A DNA stretch of 64,000 nt, taken from Thioploca ingrica (GTDB taxonomy: Bacteria > Pseudomonadota > Gammaproteobacteria > Beggiatoales > Beggiatoaceae). Position 1 is the first letter of the stretch; each line of letters starts with the position of its first letter. The stretch spans positions 496,001 through 560,000 of the forward strand of contig AP014633.1 in NCBI GenBank assembly GCA_000828835.1, given 5' to 3'. This document shows positions 33,868 to 43,449 of the stretch, piece by piece. Position numbers and translations under genes: made by a program. Below the pieces are notes generated by a model. It worked only from the letters and a program-made list of their open reading frames with translations. It was not told where the DNA came from and made no database searches.

Positions 33868-35928
33868 ATGAAAGGGCACATTATCATCCGATTAACATCA
33901 ATCTTAGTACTTATGTCTGTATTGTACCGACTCGTTATGGCTCATAACGATGAAGAACTTGATATCGAGAATGCGAAACCGCGTATTGGTATGGTATCTG
34001 AAATTGTTGCTAGACAGAAGTTAGCGACCTATGGTGTGACTGATGTGACAGAATTTAAGTTGACAGGAGACTTGTACATCATCAAAGCAACGTATGAAAA
34101 CAGACCGGTTGAGCTTGAAATGAATACACTTACTGGAGTGCTGACCGAGCCGGGAACTATAGTCCCATTGCCTGCGGCAACTTCAACACAAAGCCAAGTG
34201 ATCAATGATCGTCAGGTTAATTTATCTAAAGTAATAGAATTGACCAATATCCCAGGTACTGTAACACTGAGAGGTGTCGAGCAAGTAACAGGACAACCTG
34301 GAGAAATTATCCCTATACACTTGACGTTAATTAATAACGGACCAACAGCGGATATTTATAACTTAAGTGTCAGTGATTCAGCAGGTTGGCAATTAGAACA
34401 ATTATCCCCAATCGAAGTTGAAAGTCTTTATTCTGTTAATGCTACATTAAAAATTACTTTACCTACAATGTTGGAAGCTAGAAATGTTGTCACTGTCACC
34501 GCTACTTCCCTCACTGATCCAACCGTCAGCGCCACCACCGACATCACCGTAACAGTAGAAGACCCAACCACCTCACCACCACCTGATGATACCCTCTCTG
34601 GTACCGTCTACGATCAATCTGGCGCACCCGTCGCTGGAGCAACCTTAAAAATAGGCGATGAAACCCTCACCACCGACGAAAATGGCCATTGGCAGATTGA
34701 CAATTCCGCACTCACTTCGGGCACGCTCTACGATGCACAGGGTAATCCACTAGCCGGCGCTACCATCCAATTAGGTGACCAAACGCTCACGACCGATGCA
34801 GCGGGTCGTTGGGAATTAACCCAGCCAAACGCTACGGGAAACGATAATCCAAATATCCCAGCCGCTGATTTATTCTCCGCGCTACCGCCGCAAACGCCTA
34901 CCTGCTATGCCAGCGGCTTAGTTGATTGGATTTGTAACGCCAATGGGCAACAACTGACTGACTTGACCGTGGGACCAAGTGGCATGATTGCTTATGGTAC
35001 GTTAGTGGGTACCTTGACCAATCAAGGCTGGGTATCTAATTTGACTCTAGAACCCCAAAGCCGATTAACTGGCGGGATCGTCACCGGTTACCTCACCAAT
35101 CACGGCGAGATGGCGGACTTTGAATTCCGGGGTGCGGCCATTGTGGGTGGCACGCTAGCTGGAGATATTTTCAACACCAGTCAAGTTGGTGGCTATTTCC
35201 GCGATGTCCAGCTAGCGGCTGGTACTCATCTTCGTGGCGGTCAATTGGCGGGCGAAATCAGCGGTGATGCTCAAGCACCGGCTTTACTGGAAGACTTAGC
35301 AATCCAAGCGGGTAGTCATCTCCAATACGTCACCATTGGCGACGGTGTGAAGTTAGCGGCGGCGGTTACTTTGGGTGAAGGTGTGCAATTTAATCATCCG
35401 GGTGAGGATCCCAGGCTCGTTCCCAAACAACCTCCTCAAGTTGTAGCTTGCGACACGCAACTACCTTCACTGGGAGTGACTGCTATCAACGCGGCTGGCC
35501 AAGTGATTGAGACTCAATGTCAATGTGCTGGTGGTGTTTCAGTTAACGGCGGTTCCTTTGAGCCGACGGTTAAGATGCGATTAACTGATACGGTAGAAAT
35601 CCGTGGGACGGTATGCGTTGCGCCGGAACAGCTTGGCCAGTTAGCGGATTTGGTGGTGTATTTAGATTATCAGCCGTTGAATGCAGCCGCTGAGGAAAAA
35701 CGCCATTATATGCTTGATTCGAGTGGTGAAGTGTTACCGTGGGATAGCCAAGTCGCTCATTTAGTGGCTTTCCAACAAACGATGTTAACGGCGGTACAAG
35801 AAGTTCTGCTCTACCAAGGACAATTGGCGACTACCGGTAAATTAGAACTGTTTTTTGGTTATCGGCTGATGGACGGTACTTTGGTTTCTAATGAGAAAGC
35901 TATCGAGATAACGATTACGGATAAATAA
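33868..35928 (+). CDS. Exported multidomain protein with carboxypeptidase-regulatory-like repeats
   Basis: A 686-residue protein with an N-terminal signal peptide ending near VMA (about residue 25). Residues of about 30-90 look like a PepSY-type segment. Residues of about 120-235 form an immunoglobulin-like fold of the kind found in NEW3/CARDB domains (GQPGEIIPIHLTLINNGPTA). Two short carboxypeptidase-regulatory-like repeats follow (SGTVYDQSGAPVAGATLKIG and GTLYDAQGNPLAGATIQLG). The rest contains a repetitive beta-solenoid-like stretch and an unassigned C-terminal domain. AGGAGG lies before the ATG. It is probably co-expressed with the metalloprotease-like protein; its function is not known. 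Confidence 0.65.
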   Translation: MKGHIIIRLTSILVLMSVLYRLVMAHNDEELDIENAKPRIGMVSEIVARQKLATYGVTDVTEFKLTGDLYIIKATYENRPVELEMNTLTGVLTEPGTIVPLPAATSTQSQVINDRQVNLSKVIELTNIPGTVTLRGVEQVTGQPGEIIPIHLTLINNGPTADIYNLSVSDSAGWQLEQLSPIEVESLYSVNATLKITLPTMLEARNVVTVTATSLTDPTVSATTDITVTVEDPTTSPPPDDTLSGTVYDQSGAPVAGATLKIGDETLTTDENGHWQIDNSALTSGTLYDAQGNPLAGATIQLGDQTLTTDAAGRWELTQPNATGNDNPNIPAADLFSALPPQTPTCYASGLVDWICNANGQQLTDLTVGPSGMIAYGTLVGTLTNQGWVSNLTLEPQSRLTGGIVTGYLTNHGEMADFEFRGAAIVGGTLAGDIFNTSQVGGYFRDVQLAAGTHLRGGQLAGEISGDAQAPALLEDLAIQAGSHLQYVTIGDGVKLAAAVTLGEGVQFNHPGEDPRLVPKQPPQVVACDTQLPSLGVTAINAAGQVIETQCQCAGGVSVNGGSFEPTVKMRLTDTVEIRGTVCVAPEQLGQLADLVVYLDYQPLNAAAEEKRHYMLDSSGEVLPWDSQVAHLVAFQQTMLTAVQEVLLYQGQLATTGKLELFFGYRLMDGTLVSNEKAIEITITDK

Positions 35929-35950
35929 ATGAACTTGGTTCTCCATTAAA

Positions 35951-35985
35951 TCCCCCCCTCACCCCCCTTTTTCAAAGGGGGGGAA
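35951..35985. terminator. GC-rich hairpin between convergent genes
   Basis: A run reading CCCCCCTTT, a TTC loop and AAAGGGGGG forms a nine-base-pair stem (35962-35983) 35 bases after the secreted-protein gene. It lies between convergent genes and could serve both. This same C-run/G-run palindrome is a common dispersed repeat in cyanobacteria and sulfur bacteria, so it may be a repeat co-opted as a terminator. Confidence 0.6.
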
Positions 35986-36008
35986 TTTCTTTTCAACTTC
36001 TAAAGTGT

Positions 36009-36045
36009 GTAGGTTGGGTAGAGCGAAGCGAAACCCAACATTTAA
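36009..36045. repeat. Dispersed palindrome of the GTAGGTTGGG / CCCAAC type
   Basis: It reads GTAGGTTGGGTAGAGCGAAG, then CGAAACCCAACA, so TTGGGT pairs with ACCCAA around a GAGCGAAGCG core. Related elements lie at 40367-40396, 57549-57582 and 58950-58984. A partial copy (GTTGGGTTTCGCGC) follows at 36060. No gene is encoded. Confidence 0.7.
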
Positions 36046-36072
36046 AAGAGCAAGCCCTAGTTGGGTTTCGCG

Positions 36073-36924
36073 CTAGGGTAAAATAGCAAACACCCGGGCT
36101 GGAAATCCTGAACCACCTTTGGGTTTAGGAAAGGAAACGACTACCAATGCCCCGGCCGGCGGTACTTTGTCAAGGTTAGCCAGCAATTCAATTTGATAAT
36201 GATTTTGACTCAAAATGTACTTTTCTAACGAGTAATCTCCACGACTTGTCGCAATACCGGGATCGGTATCCGTGGGTTCATGACCGGAAGCCGTAATTTT
36301 CCTTTGTTCATATAAATATTTTAAGACTTCTAAACTCCAGCCTGGATAGTGAGCAATACCTTGCTCATCTTGGTTAGCCATAGCGATTGGATCAGGCCAA
36401 CGGTTTGACCAGTCAGTTCGCATGGCGACAAAGGCTTGTTCTGGAATCTTGCCATGTTGATTTTCCCAAGCAGCTACGTCTGCCATCGTGAGCGTATAGT
36501 CGGGATTAGTAGCCACTTTTTCATGAACATCAATAACCACCAGTGGCAGGATCATTTCTTTTAGATTAATTTGATCCACGCTTCGCAATCCTTTAACAAA
36601 ATGGACGGGGGGATCAACGTGAGTTCCCCATTGTCCAACGATAGAATAGCGTTGCGCAAAAAAACCTGACCCCAAACTACCTACCCCTTGTTCGTACCAA
36701 TACAGGGTTTCACGTTTCTCATCAGGAAAATTTGGCCAATGCGGAATACCCGGTTCAAAAGCATGAGTTAAATCTATAAAAACCTTATTTTGTAAGATTT
36801 GATAGAGTTGTATCAGTGTAGTGTCTTCTTTAATAGCAACCTTATAAATAAAGATAATAGCTAGAGAAACAATCAGCAGTATAGAGAGTATCCAGTTGCT
36901 AACAGTTACTTTAGTATTCATCAA
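36073..36924 (-). CDS. Cyclase-family (kynurenine formamidase-like) metal-dependent hydrolase
   Basis: A 283-residue protein. It carries an N-terminal membrane anchor (about residues 8-28), so the catalytic part should be outside the cytoplasmic membrane. The domain opens with FIDLTHAFEPGIPHWP and has GQWGTHVDPPVHF near residue 100, the metal-binding HxGTHxDxPxHF motif with the first His replaced by Trp or Gln. VAMRTDWSNRW and ASGHEPTDTDPG are further family blocks. Known members hydrolyse N-formylkynurenine or act on isatin or other cyclic amides; the membrane-anchored form and the altered first residue make the substrate unclear. Confidence 0.75.
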   Translation of the reverse strand: MMNTKVTVSNWILSILLIVSLAIIFIYKVAIKEDTTLIQLYQILQNKVFIDLTHAFEPGIPHWPNFPDEKRETLYWYEQGVGSLGSGFFAQRYSIVGQWGTHVDPPVHFVKGLRSVDQINLKEMILPLVVIDVHEKVATNPDYTLTMADVAAWENQHGKIPEQAFVAMRTDWSNRWPDPIAMANQDEQGIAHYPGWSLEVLKYLYEQRKITASGHEPTDTDPGIATSRGDYSLEKYILSQNHYQIELLANLDKVPPAGALVVVSFPKPKGGSGFPARVFAILP

Positions 36925-36997
36925 AAGCGGTTCTCCTCGTCTTAGACCTTCGAGATTTTGAACCTATCGAAGGTCGATGTTTCAAAAAAACAATGCT

Positions 36998-37543
36998 TTA
37001 TTCACTATAAACTTGGGTAGAGGTTTGCAAAATATTGGGTTTAACAACCCCAATTTGGGCTTCAGGGTGATTATTTTTAATGAGTTGGATGAATTGATTT
37101 ACTTGCTTGGTAGCTACATCGAGTATTAATAAAATCTCGCCTTGAGTAATTTTAGCTTGAAAACCGTCTAATTCGTGGTTAGGAATATCTCTAGCTACTA
37201 AAGCCGACACCAGAATACTAAATCCAATCCCGGTGGAAGTCGTAATGAAAATGACCACAGCCATGGTACCAACTCCCAGGGTTAAACCGGCCGGTGGAAA
37301 AAGCACAGTTAATATCCCACTCAATAGACCCGCAATACCACCCACAATAACACCTAATTCTAAGCCATAGGCTAATTCAGTTTTTTCTAACAAAGTGGCA
37401 CGAGGTAAATCATCCAGCGGAATATCATCACGAGCAACTACATGAATATCATGTCTGGCCAAACCAACTTGGTACTGCAATTCAGTAATTAATTGTTTGC
37501 AATGTGCCACCTCTGGCAACATCAGATAAAGTCTTTTACGCAT
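36998..37543 (-). CDS. DUF1269-type membrane protein
   Basis: A 181-residue protein. The N-terminal 70 residues are soluble (MRKRLYLMLPEVAHCKQLI), then two adjacent glycine-rich hydrophobic helices (about residues 80-125) and a C-terminal soluble part with QAKITQGEILLILDV. This matches the DUF1269 family, whose members are stress-associated or glycine-zipper-like membrane proteins of unknown role. It lies 73 bases upstream of the cyclase-family gene on the same strand and may be co-transcribed with it. Confidence 0.7.
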   Translation of the reverse strand: MRKRLYLMLPEVAHCKQLITELQYQVGLARHDIHVVARDDIPLDDLPRATLLEKTELAYGLELGVIVGGIAGLLSGILTVLFPPAGLTLGVGTMAVVIFITTSTGIGFSILVSALVARDIPNHELDGFQAKITQGEILLILDVATKQVNQFIQLIKNNHPEAQIGVVKPNILQTSTQVYSE

Positions 37544-37965
37544 GATTCCTCCTCAATTTAAAAACTAGCCAACCAGTAGACGTGTTTAAATACATTTTAT
37601 TCAAGCGGGTATTGCTATTTGTTAAGATCAATAACCATTTTTTTATAATTCCCTATTGAAATGGAGGAGATATAACCGAATTTTTAATTTGATATTAAGT
37701 AAAAATTAACTTGATAATAATGGCATAATCTGTTTTTTCAACCGATGGCATTATAATATAACTGCATTATTTTAGCTGAGTTGAGAGAGTCAATTTTTAT
37801 TAATAGTGAATAAATAAAATAAATTTTATAAAATAATAATATTTCTATTTAATTAATTATATATATTATAATATTACCCAATATAATTTTTCACTAGTTA
37901 ATACTTTTTTTTGGGTATTTTTTATAAAAAAAGCTAACTAAATTAAACTTATAACAGGACAAAAT
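37544..37965. other. AT-rich intergenic region before maeB
   Basis: A 420-base gap between divergent genes. It has no supported gene. The segment 37700-37940 is extremely AT-rich with many short runs of T and A, so it probably holds the maeB promoter and intrinsic curvature. The maeB ribosome site AGGA is at its end (about 37953-37960). Confidence 0.5.
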
Positions 37966-40311
37966 ATGACATATGATGACTTAAGCGCCAGTGCTCTTTA
38001 TTATCACCGTTTTCCTCAACCAGGCAAGTTAGCCATCCAAGCGACTAAACCGCTCGCTAATCAACGTGATTTAGCCCTGGCTTATTCACCCGGTGTTGCT
38101 GCCGCTTGTCAAGAAATCGTTCGAGATCCAAGGGAAGTGACTACACTGACTTCTCGTGGTAATTTGGTCGGTGTTATTAGCAATGGTACCGCCGTGTTAG
38201 GATTAGGTGCCATCGGTGCTTTAGCCGCTAAACCAGTGATGGAAGGTAAAGCGGTACTGTTTAAAAAATTTGCTGGCATTGATGTTTTTGATATCGAGAT
38301 TAATGAAACTGATCCAGATAAACTCGTTGATATTATCGCCGGCTTAGAACCCACTTTTGGCGCTATCAACTTAGAAGATATTAAATCACCCGAATGCTTT
38401 ATTATTGAGCAAAGATTAAAAGAACGGATGAATATTCCGGTATTTCATGATGATCAACATGGTACGGCCATTTGTGTTGGTGCAGCTATCCTGAATGGGC
38501 TACGGTTATTAGACAAAAACCTCGATGAAGTGAAATTAGTGACTTCAGGTGCGGGTGCTGCCGCTATTGCCTGCTTAAATTTACTCGTAGACTTGGGCAT
38601 TAAAAAAGAAAATATCATTGTGACTGATATTGCCGGCGTTGTCTACCAGGGTCGTCGTGAATACATGGATCCTTTTAAAGAACCTTATGCGATTAGAACC
38701 GCTATGAGAACTTTAGCTGAAGCGGTCGAAGGTGCGGATATTTTTCTTGGGTTATCGGTTGGTGGGGTACTCAAACCAGAGATGGTCGATAAAATGGTTG
38801 AACGACCTTTAGTTTTAGCCTTAGCCAATCCCATTCCCGAAATTATGCCAGAAGAAGTCCAAGCAGTGCGTCCCAAGGCGATTATTGCCACCGGTCGCTC
38901 TGATTATCCTAATCAAGTGAATAATGTGCTTTGTTTTCCTTTCATCTTTCGAGGTGCTTTAGATGTGGGCGCTACTCAAATTAACAAGGAAATGCATTTA
39001 GCTTGTATCCATGCCATCGCCGATTTGGTCACCACGAATGCGACTAATCTAGCCAGCGCCGGCGCTTCAGAAGTACTGGATGTGGCTTATGGCGGACAAG
39101 AACTGAACTTTGGTCCCGATTATATTATTCCTAAACCATTTGATCCGCGCTTAATTGCGGTTATTCCGCCAGCAGTGGCCAAAGCGGCGATGGATAGTGG
39201 TATTGCAGCTCGACCCATTAAAGACTTTGAAGCTTATAATGGTTGGTTAGCCCAATTCATGTTTCGCTCTGCTAACGTAATGAAAGGTATTTTTAACCGT
39301 GCCAAAGAAAATCCACAACGGATTATTTATTCAGAAGGCGAAGATCGACGGATATTACGTGCCGTCCAAGTTTTAATCGATGAAGCTTGTGCTCATCCGG
39401 TAGTCGTCGGGAGACACAAAGTCGTTAGTCAACGTATTAAACAATTACGGTTACACATTCGACCCGATGTTGATTTTGAACTCATTGATCCACAAACTTA
39501 TGCGAACCATCCGGAATTGGCTGAAGAATATCATGATATTATGGGTAGACGCGGAGTGTGGCCAGCACAAGCAGAAGTCGTGGTGCGAAGTAATACGACT
39601 GTTCTCGCTTTACTGCTCCTACGAAAAGGGATAGCGGATGCGTTAATAGCGGGTCCGGTGGATTCTTTTCGAGAACATTTGCGTCATTCCTTAAATATTA
39701 TTGGCTTGCGTGAAGGCGTCTCTTCTCCGGCAGCGATGCAACTCCTCATTTTAGATAAAGGGACCTATTTTATCGCTGATACTTCAGTTAATTACGATCC
39801 CAGTGCTCAACAACTCGCCGAAATCACTCAATTGGCGGCTAACGAAGTCACTAATTTTGGTATTACGCCTAAAGTCGCACTCGTTTCTCATTCAAACTTT
39901 GGCAGCATGGATAATCCTTCAGCCATTAAGTCGAGAGAAGCCTTAGCTTTAATTCAAGCACGGATGCCAGAATTAGAATGTGACGGTGAAATGCAAACGG
40001 ATGCCGCCCTGATTGAAGAAATTCGTCAACGTCTTTATCCGAAGTCCCCGCTAAAAGGGGAAGCCAATTTACTCATCATGCCCAATTTAGATGCCGCCAA
40101 CATTACTTTTAATGCAATCAAATCCTTGGCGGAAGGGGTGTCGGTTGGGCCGATTTTACTGGGTATGCGTAAATCCATTCATATTTTAAGCCGTATTGTG
40201 ACTACCAGAGGTGTGGTTAATTTAAGTACTTTAGCGGCAGTTGATGCCCAAGTAATCGCAGCGGCGGAAAAATTACCGGAAAAAAATCAAGCCGATTTAG
40301 TTTCATTGTAA
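37966..40311 (+). CDS. maeB: NADP-dependent malic enzyme with phosphotransacetylase-like C-terminus
   Basis: A 781-residue cytoplasmic enzyme that converts malate to pyruvate and CO2 with NADP reduction. The malic enzyme half (about residues 1-425) has the catalytic region AYSPGVA, the EDIKSPECF metal site, [10 protein letters not shown], and the nucleotide loop [10 protein letters not shown]. The C-terminal half (about 430-770) is the phosphotransacetylase-like domain ([19 protein letters not shown]) that acts as a regulatory region in MaeB enzymes and lacks known transacetylase activity. Length agrees with the family (about 760). AGGA precedes the ATG by seven bases. Confidence 0.95.
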   Translation: MTYDDLSASALYYHRFPQPGKLAIQATKPLANQRDLALAYSPGVAAACQEIVRDPREVTTLTSRGNLVGVISNGTAVLGLGAIGALAAKPVMEGKAVLFKKFAGIDVFDIEINETDPDKLVDIIAGLEPTFGAINLEDIKSPECFIIEQRLKERMNIPVFHDDQHGTAICVGAAILNGLRLLDKNLDEVKLVTSGAGAAAIACLNLLVDLGIKKENIIVTDIAGVVYQGRREYMDPFKEPYAIRTAMRTLAEAVEGADIFLGLSVGGVLKPEMVDKMVERPLVLALANPIPEIMPEEVQAVRPKAIIATGRSDYPNQVNNVLCFPFIFRGALDVGATQINKEMHLACIHAIADLVTTNATNLASAGASEVLDVAYGGQELNFGPDYIIPKPFDPRLIAVIPPAVAKAAMDSGIAARPIKDFEAYNGWLAQFMFRSANVMKGIFNRAKENPQRIIYSEGEDRRILRAVQVLIDEACAHPVVVGRHKVVSQRIKQLRLHIRPDVDFELIDPQTYANHPELAEEYHDIMGRRGVWPAQAEVVVRSNTTVLALLLLRKGIADALIAGPVDSFREHLRHSLNIIGLREGVSSPAAMQLLILDKGTYFIADTSVNYDPSAQQLAEITQLAANEVTNFGITPKVALVSHSNFGSMDNPSAIKSREALALIQARMPELECDGEMQTDAALIEEIRQRLYPKSPLKGEANLLIMPNLDAANITFNAIKSLAEGVSVGPILLGMRKSIHILSRIVTTRGVVNLSTLAAVDAQVIAAAEKLPEKNQADLVSL

Positions 40312-40366
40312 CGAAAAAGTGATGTAGATTGGCACTTTCGCCGCTTCACCATATAACTGATTTTAT

Positions 40367-40396
40367 GTAGGGTGGGTAGAGCGCAGCGAAACCCAC
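40367..40396. repeat. Dispersed palindrome of the GTAGGGTGGG / CCCACC type
   Basis: It reads GTAGGGTGGGTAGAGCGCAG, then CGAAACCCACC. GGTGGGT pairs with ACCCACC around the GAGCGCAGCG core, as in the copy at 36009. It lies in the gap between maeB and the ATPase subunit gene and may end the maeB transcript. Confidence 0.7.
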
Positions 40397-40419
40397 CGTC
40401 AAATTGAGAAGAATTAGCC

Positions 40420-41814
40420 ATGAAAGAAAAAGAATATCGTATGACGACAGCAGTACGTGATGCCTTATTATTTTTGCAAGGTATCCCGGACGTGGCACTT
40501 GGAGATCGTGTGTTAGTCCGTGACCATCATGGCAACCAACGTAATGGCCAAGTCATACAAACGAGTAAAGAGATTGTTCTAATTCAAATTTTTGAAGGAA
40601 CTCGGGATTTAGATATAGAACATACTTGGGTACGATTTTTAGGTGAACCATTTGAGATACCTCTGTCTCCCGATTTACTGGGACGGATATTTAGCGGGAT
40701 TGGACTTGCCCGTGATGGTCGTCCACCGATTATTGCTAGCCTGAAGCGTAACGTCAATGGTTCTTCGGTTAATCCAGCCGCCCGGGCTTATCCGAGCGAA
40801 TTTATTCAAACGGGGATTGCCACGATAGATGGTCTCAATTCGTTAGTCAGAGGCCAAAAATTACCGATTTTTTCCGGATCCGGACTGCCGCATAATCGCT
40901 TGGCTGCCCAAATCGCGCGACAAGCTAAATTACCCGGACAAGAATCACAATTTGCTATCGTGTTCGCGGCGATGGGTGTTTCTTATACAGATGCCCGTTT
41001 TTTTCAAGAAGAATTTGAATCGAGTGGCGTATTAAACAATGTCGTCATGTTTATCAACCATGCGGATGATCCGCCTATGGAACGGCTAATTTTACCGCGT
41101 ACTGCTTTGACTGTTGCTGAATATCTCGCTTATGACCTGGATCTACACGTATTAGTCATCTTGACTGACATGACTCACTACGCAGAGGCATTGCGGGAAA
41201 TTGCCACCGCTAAAGGTGATGTCCCCGCACGGAAAGGTTACCCTGGTTACTTATATTCTGATTTAGCTGAAATTTATGAACGGGCTGGGCGGATCAAAAA
41301 TCGACATGGTTCTATCACGATGATCCCGGTGGTAAGTATGCCCAGCGATGATATTACCCATCCCATTCCCGATTTAACTGGTTACATTACCGAAGGACAA
41401 ATCGTGTTAAGTCGAGAATTACACAACCAGGGAATTTACCCACCCGTAAATATCCCACCTTCCTTATCCCGTTTGATGAAGGACGGCATTGGTAAAGATC
41501 ACACGCGTGACGATCATGGTCGGGTTGCTAATCAAGTCTATGCGGCTTATGCACGTGCTCTAGAAGTTCGTAACTTAGCTTCAATTATTGGTGCCGAGGA
41601 ACTTTCTGAACGCGACCAAGGTTATTTAAAATTTGCCGATGCCTTTGAAAAACGTTTCGTTGGTCAAGGTGAAACGACGGATCACAGTATTGGAGAAACC
41701 TTAAATCTCGCTTGGGAACTCCTCTCTATTTTACCGCCAGAAGCTTTAACACGAGTAAGTGATGCAGATATCGCTAAATATTATCTAGGATCTACCTCAA
41801 TCTCAGCCGAATAG
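40420..41814 (+). CDS. V/A-type ATP synthase subunit B (solitary)
   Basis: A 464-residue protein of the V/A-type ATPase B (non-catalytic) family. It has EFIQTGIATIDGLNSLVRGQ, and the degenerate nucleotide loop FSGSGLPHNRLAAQIARQA, which lacks the Walker lysine as expected for B. Blocks such as YSDLAEIYERAGRIK, MPSDDITHPIPDLTGYITEGQ and RFVGQGE are typical. No A, D, E, I or K subunits are in the flanking genes: maeB lies upstream and hicAB downstream. GAGAAG lies about nine bases before the ATG. It might be a split-off operon member or a relic; the frame is intact and full length. Confidence 0.88.
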   Translation: MKEKEYRMTTAVRDALLFLQGIPDVALGDRVLVRDHHGNQRNGQVIQTSKEIVLIQIFEGTRDLDIEHTWVRFLGEPFEIPLSPDLLGRIFSGIGLARDGRPPIIASLKRNVNGSSVNPAARAYPSEFIQTGIATIDGLNSLVRGQKLPIFSGSGLPHNRLAAQIARQAKLPGQESQFAIVFAAMGVSYTDARFFQEEFESSGVLNNVVMFINHADDPPMERLILPRTALTVAEYLAYDLDLHVLVILTDMTHYAEALREIATAKGDVPARKGYPGYLYSDLAEIYERAGRIKNRHGSITMIPVVSMPSDDITHPIPDLTGYITEGQIVLSRELHNQGIYPPVNIPPSLSRLMKDGIGKDHTRDDHGRVANQVYAAYARALEVRNLASIIGAEELSERDQGYLKFADAFEKRFVGQGETTDHSIGETLNLAWELLSILPPEALTRVSDADIAKYYLGSTSISAE

Positions 41815-41904
41815 AAGAATTTTAGAGTTGTTGACCAAGATATTCATTAAGTCAACCACTGGTGTAGAAAAGTGAGTCAGTCTTTGTTACTCACCTTTAT
41901 TCCT

Positions 41905-41948
41905 GTTTTGTAGGTCAGACTGAGCACAGTATCTCCAACCTACAAAAC
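41905..41948. repeat. Palindromic element with 11-base terminal inverted repeats
   Basis: The ends GTTTTGTAGGT and ACCTACAAAAC are perfect inverted repeats; the internal part reads CAGACTGAGCACAGTATCTC. The element straddles the 3' end of hicA, and the hicA stop codon lies within the right-hand repeat. It resembles in size the other short dispersed palindromes of this window, though its core differs. Confidence 0.7.
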
Positions 41949-42119
41949 TGATTTTAAAGGATACTTTTCACCGGAGTGATTGGGAATAGTCGTATAATGG
42001 TCAGAAACCGGGTTATACCAGATTTCATGGCTGCCAGCCGCTTGACGATCAAATTGAAAACCGAACTCCTTTAACCGCTTGATAATCTCACGATAACGGA
42101 AACCTGCTAACTTTCCCAT
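41940..42119 (-). CDS. hicA: HicA-like mRNA interferase toxin, C-terminally shortened
   Basis: A 59-residue HicA protein, a dsRBD-like ribonuclease normally held by HicB. It starts MGKLAGFRYREIIKRLKEFG and contains the catalytic His in AAGSHEIWY. It ends PNHSGEKYPLKSVL, whereas the family continues with a PxGTLRxIxxQA helix, so about 15-20 residues seem missing. The stop codon TAG is formed by the edge of a palindromic element (41905-41948), suggesting that insertion of the repeat truncated the gene. It may be inactive. It follows hicB by one base. Confidence 0.7.
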   Translation of the reverse strand: MGKLAGFRYREIIKRLKEFGFQFDRQAAGSHEIWYNPVSDHYTTIPNHSGEKYPLKSVL

Positions 42120-42120
42120 C

Positions 42121-42354
42121 TTAACTACCAATGATAAGTGAATAATCAAACGAGTTTGGTAAGGGCAAGAATTTAACTGCGGTATTTTGCCTTTCCTCTC
42201 GTGCTTCTAATAATTTGCGTATCACATCTCGGGCAATTTCCACTGCTTCTGCTACGGTACGTCCCTGAGCAACTAACCCCGGTACCTCTTCTGAAGTAGC
42301 TAAATATAAGCCTTCAGATAACTTCTCGATATGGATATTAACTAACCTTTCCAT
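42121..42354 (-). CDS. hicB: HicB-like antitoxin
   Basis: A 77-residue HicB-type protein with a partial RNase-H fold: VNIHIEKLSEGLYLATSEEV, then PGLVAQGRTVAEAVEIARDV. It lies upstream of hicA (the reverse of the best known E. coli order, but common). No separate DNA-binding C-terminal domain is present. The start chosen is ATG 42354 (MERLVN); the frame stays open to 42450, but that segment reads like repeat sequence, not HicB. Confidence 0.8.
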   Translation of the reverse strand: MERLVNIHIEKLSEGLYLATSEEVPGLVAQGRTVAEAVEIARDVIRKLLEAREERQNTAVKFLPLPNSFDYSLIIGS

Positions 42355-42622
42355 CAGTTTTTTTCCTCGAATTTCTATAAAGGGAGGGATTCTCTCCGCT
42401 TCGACGGAATTTCTGGAAACCCGCGAAAACATAAACCCATCAGAAAACAATCAACTAAAATTGAATTTCCTGGCGTCAGCTCAACCAATAAGCTATCCTT
42501 TTAATTGAAGTTATTGTACTCCAGCAACAAATTTTTTTACAACTGCCCCGTTTGAGAACGAGCCAAATAATATTTTTGGTGTTATGATTACTTTAAATCA
42601 CCAACCAGAAGAGGTGAGTAAC

Positions 42623-43306
42623 ATGGCCAGTTTACTAGAACTCGCTTTTCCAGAAATTGAATACCCAGAATCGGACGGACAACCCATCGGCGAGACCGAC
42701 TTTCATTTCACCACGATTATTTTGCTCATTCAAGCACTGCGAGATTACTTTGCGGACCATCCACAAGTGTATATCGCGGGCGATTTAATGTTTTACTATG
42801 AACAAGGTAATCCTCATGCTGTCAAAGCGCCAGATGTGTTGGTCGTTAAAGGTGTCCCTAAACACAAGCGCCGCGTTTATAAACTGTGGGAAGAGCAAAC
42901 CGTCCCTTGTACCATTTTTGAGATTACCTCCAAACAAACTGGTTCAGCGGATTTGACTACCAAGTATCAGTTGTATGAACGGCTGGGTGTGAAAGAATAC
43001 TTTTTATTTGACCCGTTAGCGGAATATTTACAGCCCCGCTTGCAAGGCTTTACTTTGGTTCAAGGACGTTATCAAGCTTTGCTTTTGTCTTTGGAAGGTG
43101 AGTTAATGAGTCGGGAGTTGGGTTTGATTTTGCGACCTCAAGGGGATTTGTTACGCTTGGTGGATTTTTATACTGGGCAGATGTTAGCGATTTCTAAAGA
43201 ATATGCTCGACGGCTGGAAGTAGCTGAACAAAGAGCGATAACTGCTGAAACTAAGATCATTGAATTACAACAAGAATTAGATAAGTTACGCGGTAAAAAA
43301 GGTTAG
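42623..43306 (+). CDS. Uma2-family (DUF820) nuclease-like protein, tandem copy 1
   Basis: A 227-residue PD-(D/E)XK-type Uma2 protein. Motifs: APDVLVVKGVPKHKRRVYKLW, TIFEITSKQT with the glutamate, then KYQLYERLGVKEYFLFDP with the following lysine and tyrosine. A short coiled coil ends it (AEQRAITAETKIIELQQEL). An ATG at 42584 is in frame, but GAGGTGAG just before ATG 42623 (MASLLELAFPEIEYPES) marks the real start. It is a near copy of the next gene, offset by 827 bases, including identical upstream sequence. Function unknown. Confidence 0.85.
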   Translation: MASLLELAFPEIEYPESDGQPIGETDFHFTTIILLIQALRDYFADHPQVYIAGDLMFYYEQGNPHAVKAPDVLVVKGVPKHKRRVYKLWEEQTVPCTIFEITSKQTGSADLTTKYQLYERLGVKEYFLFDPLAEYLQPRLQGFTLVQGRYQALLLSLEGELMSRELGLILRPQGDLLRLVDFYTGQMLAISKEYARRLEVAEQRAITAETKIIELQQELDKLRGKKG

Positions 43307-43449
43307 TCTGTTGTTGGGTTTCCTGATGTCAGTCCCATCGACAAGTTCCGGCCGCAGATTTTTTTACAACCACCTCGTTTGAGAACGAGCCAAATAATAT
43401 TTTTGGTGTTATGATTACTTTAAATCACCAACCAGAAGAGGTGAGTAAC

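Noticed and set aside
42355-42450. N-terminal extension of HicB
   Set aside because: The extra residues look like repeat sequence, and homology to HicB begins at MERLVN.
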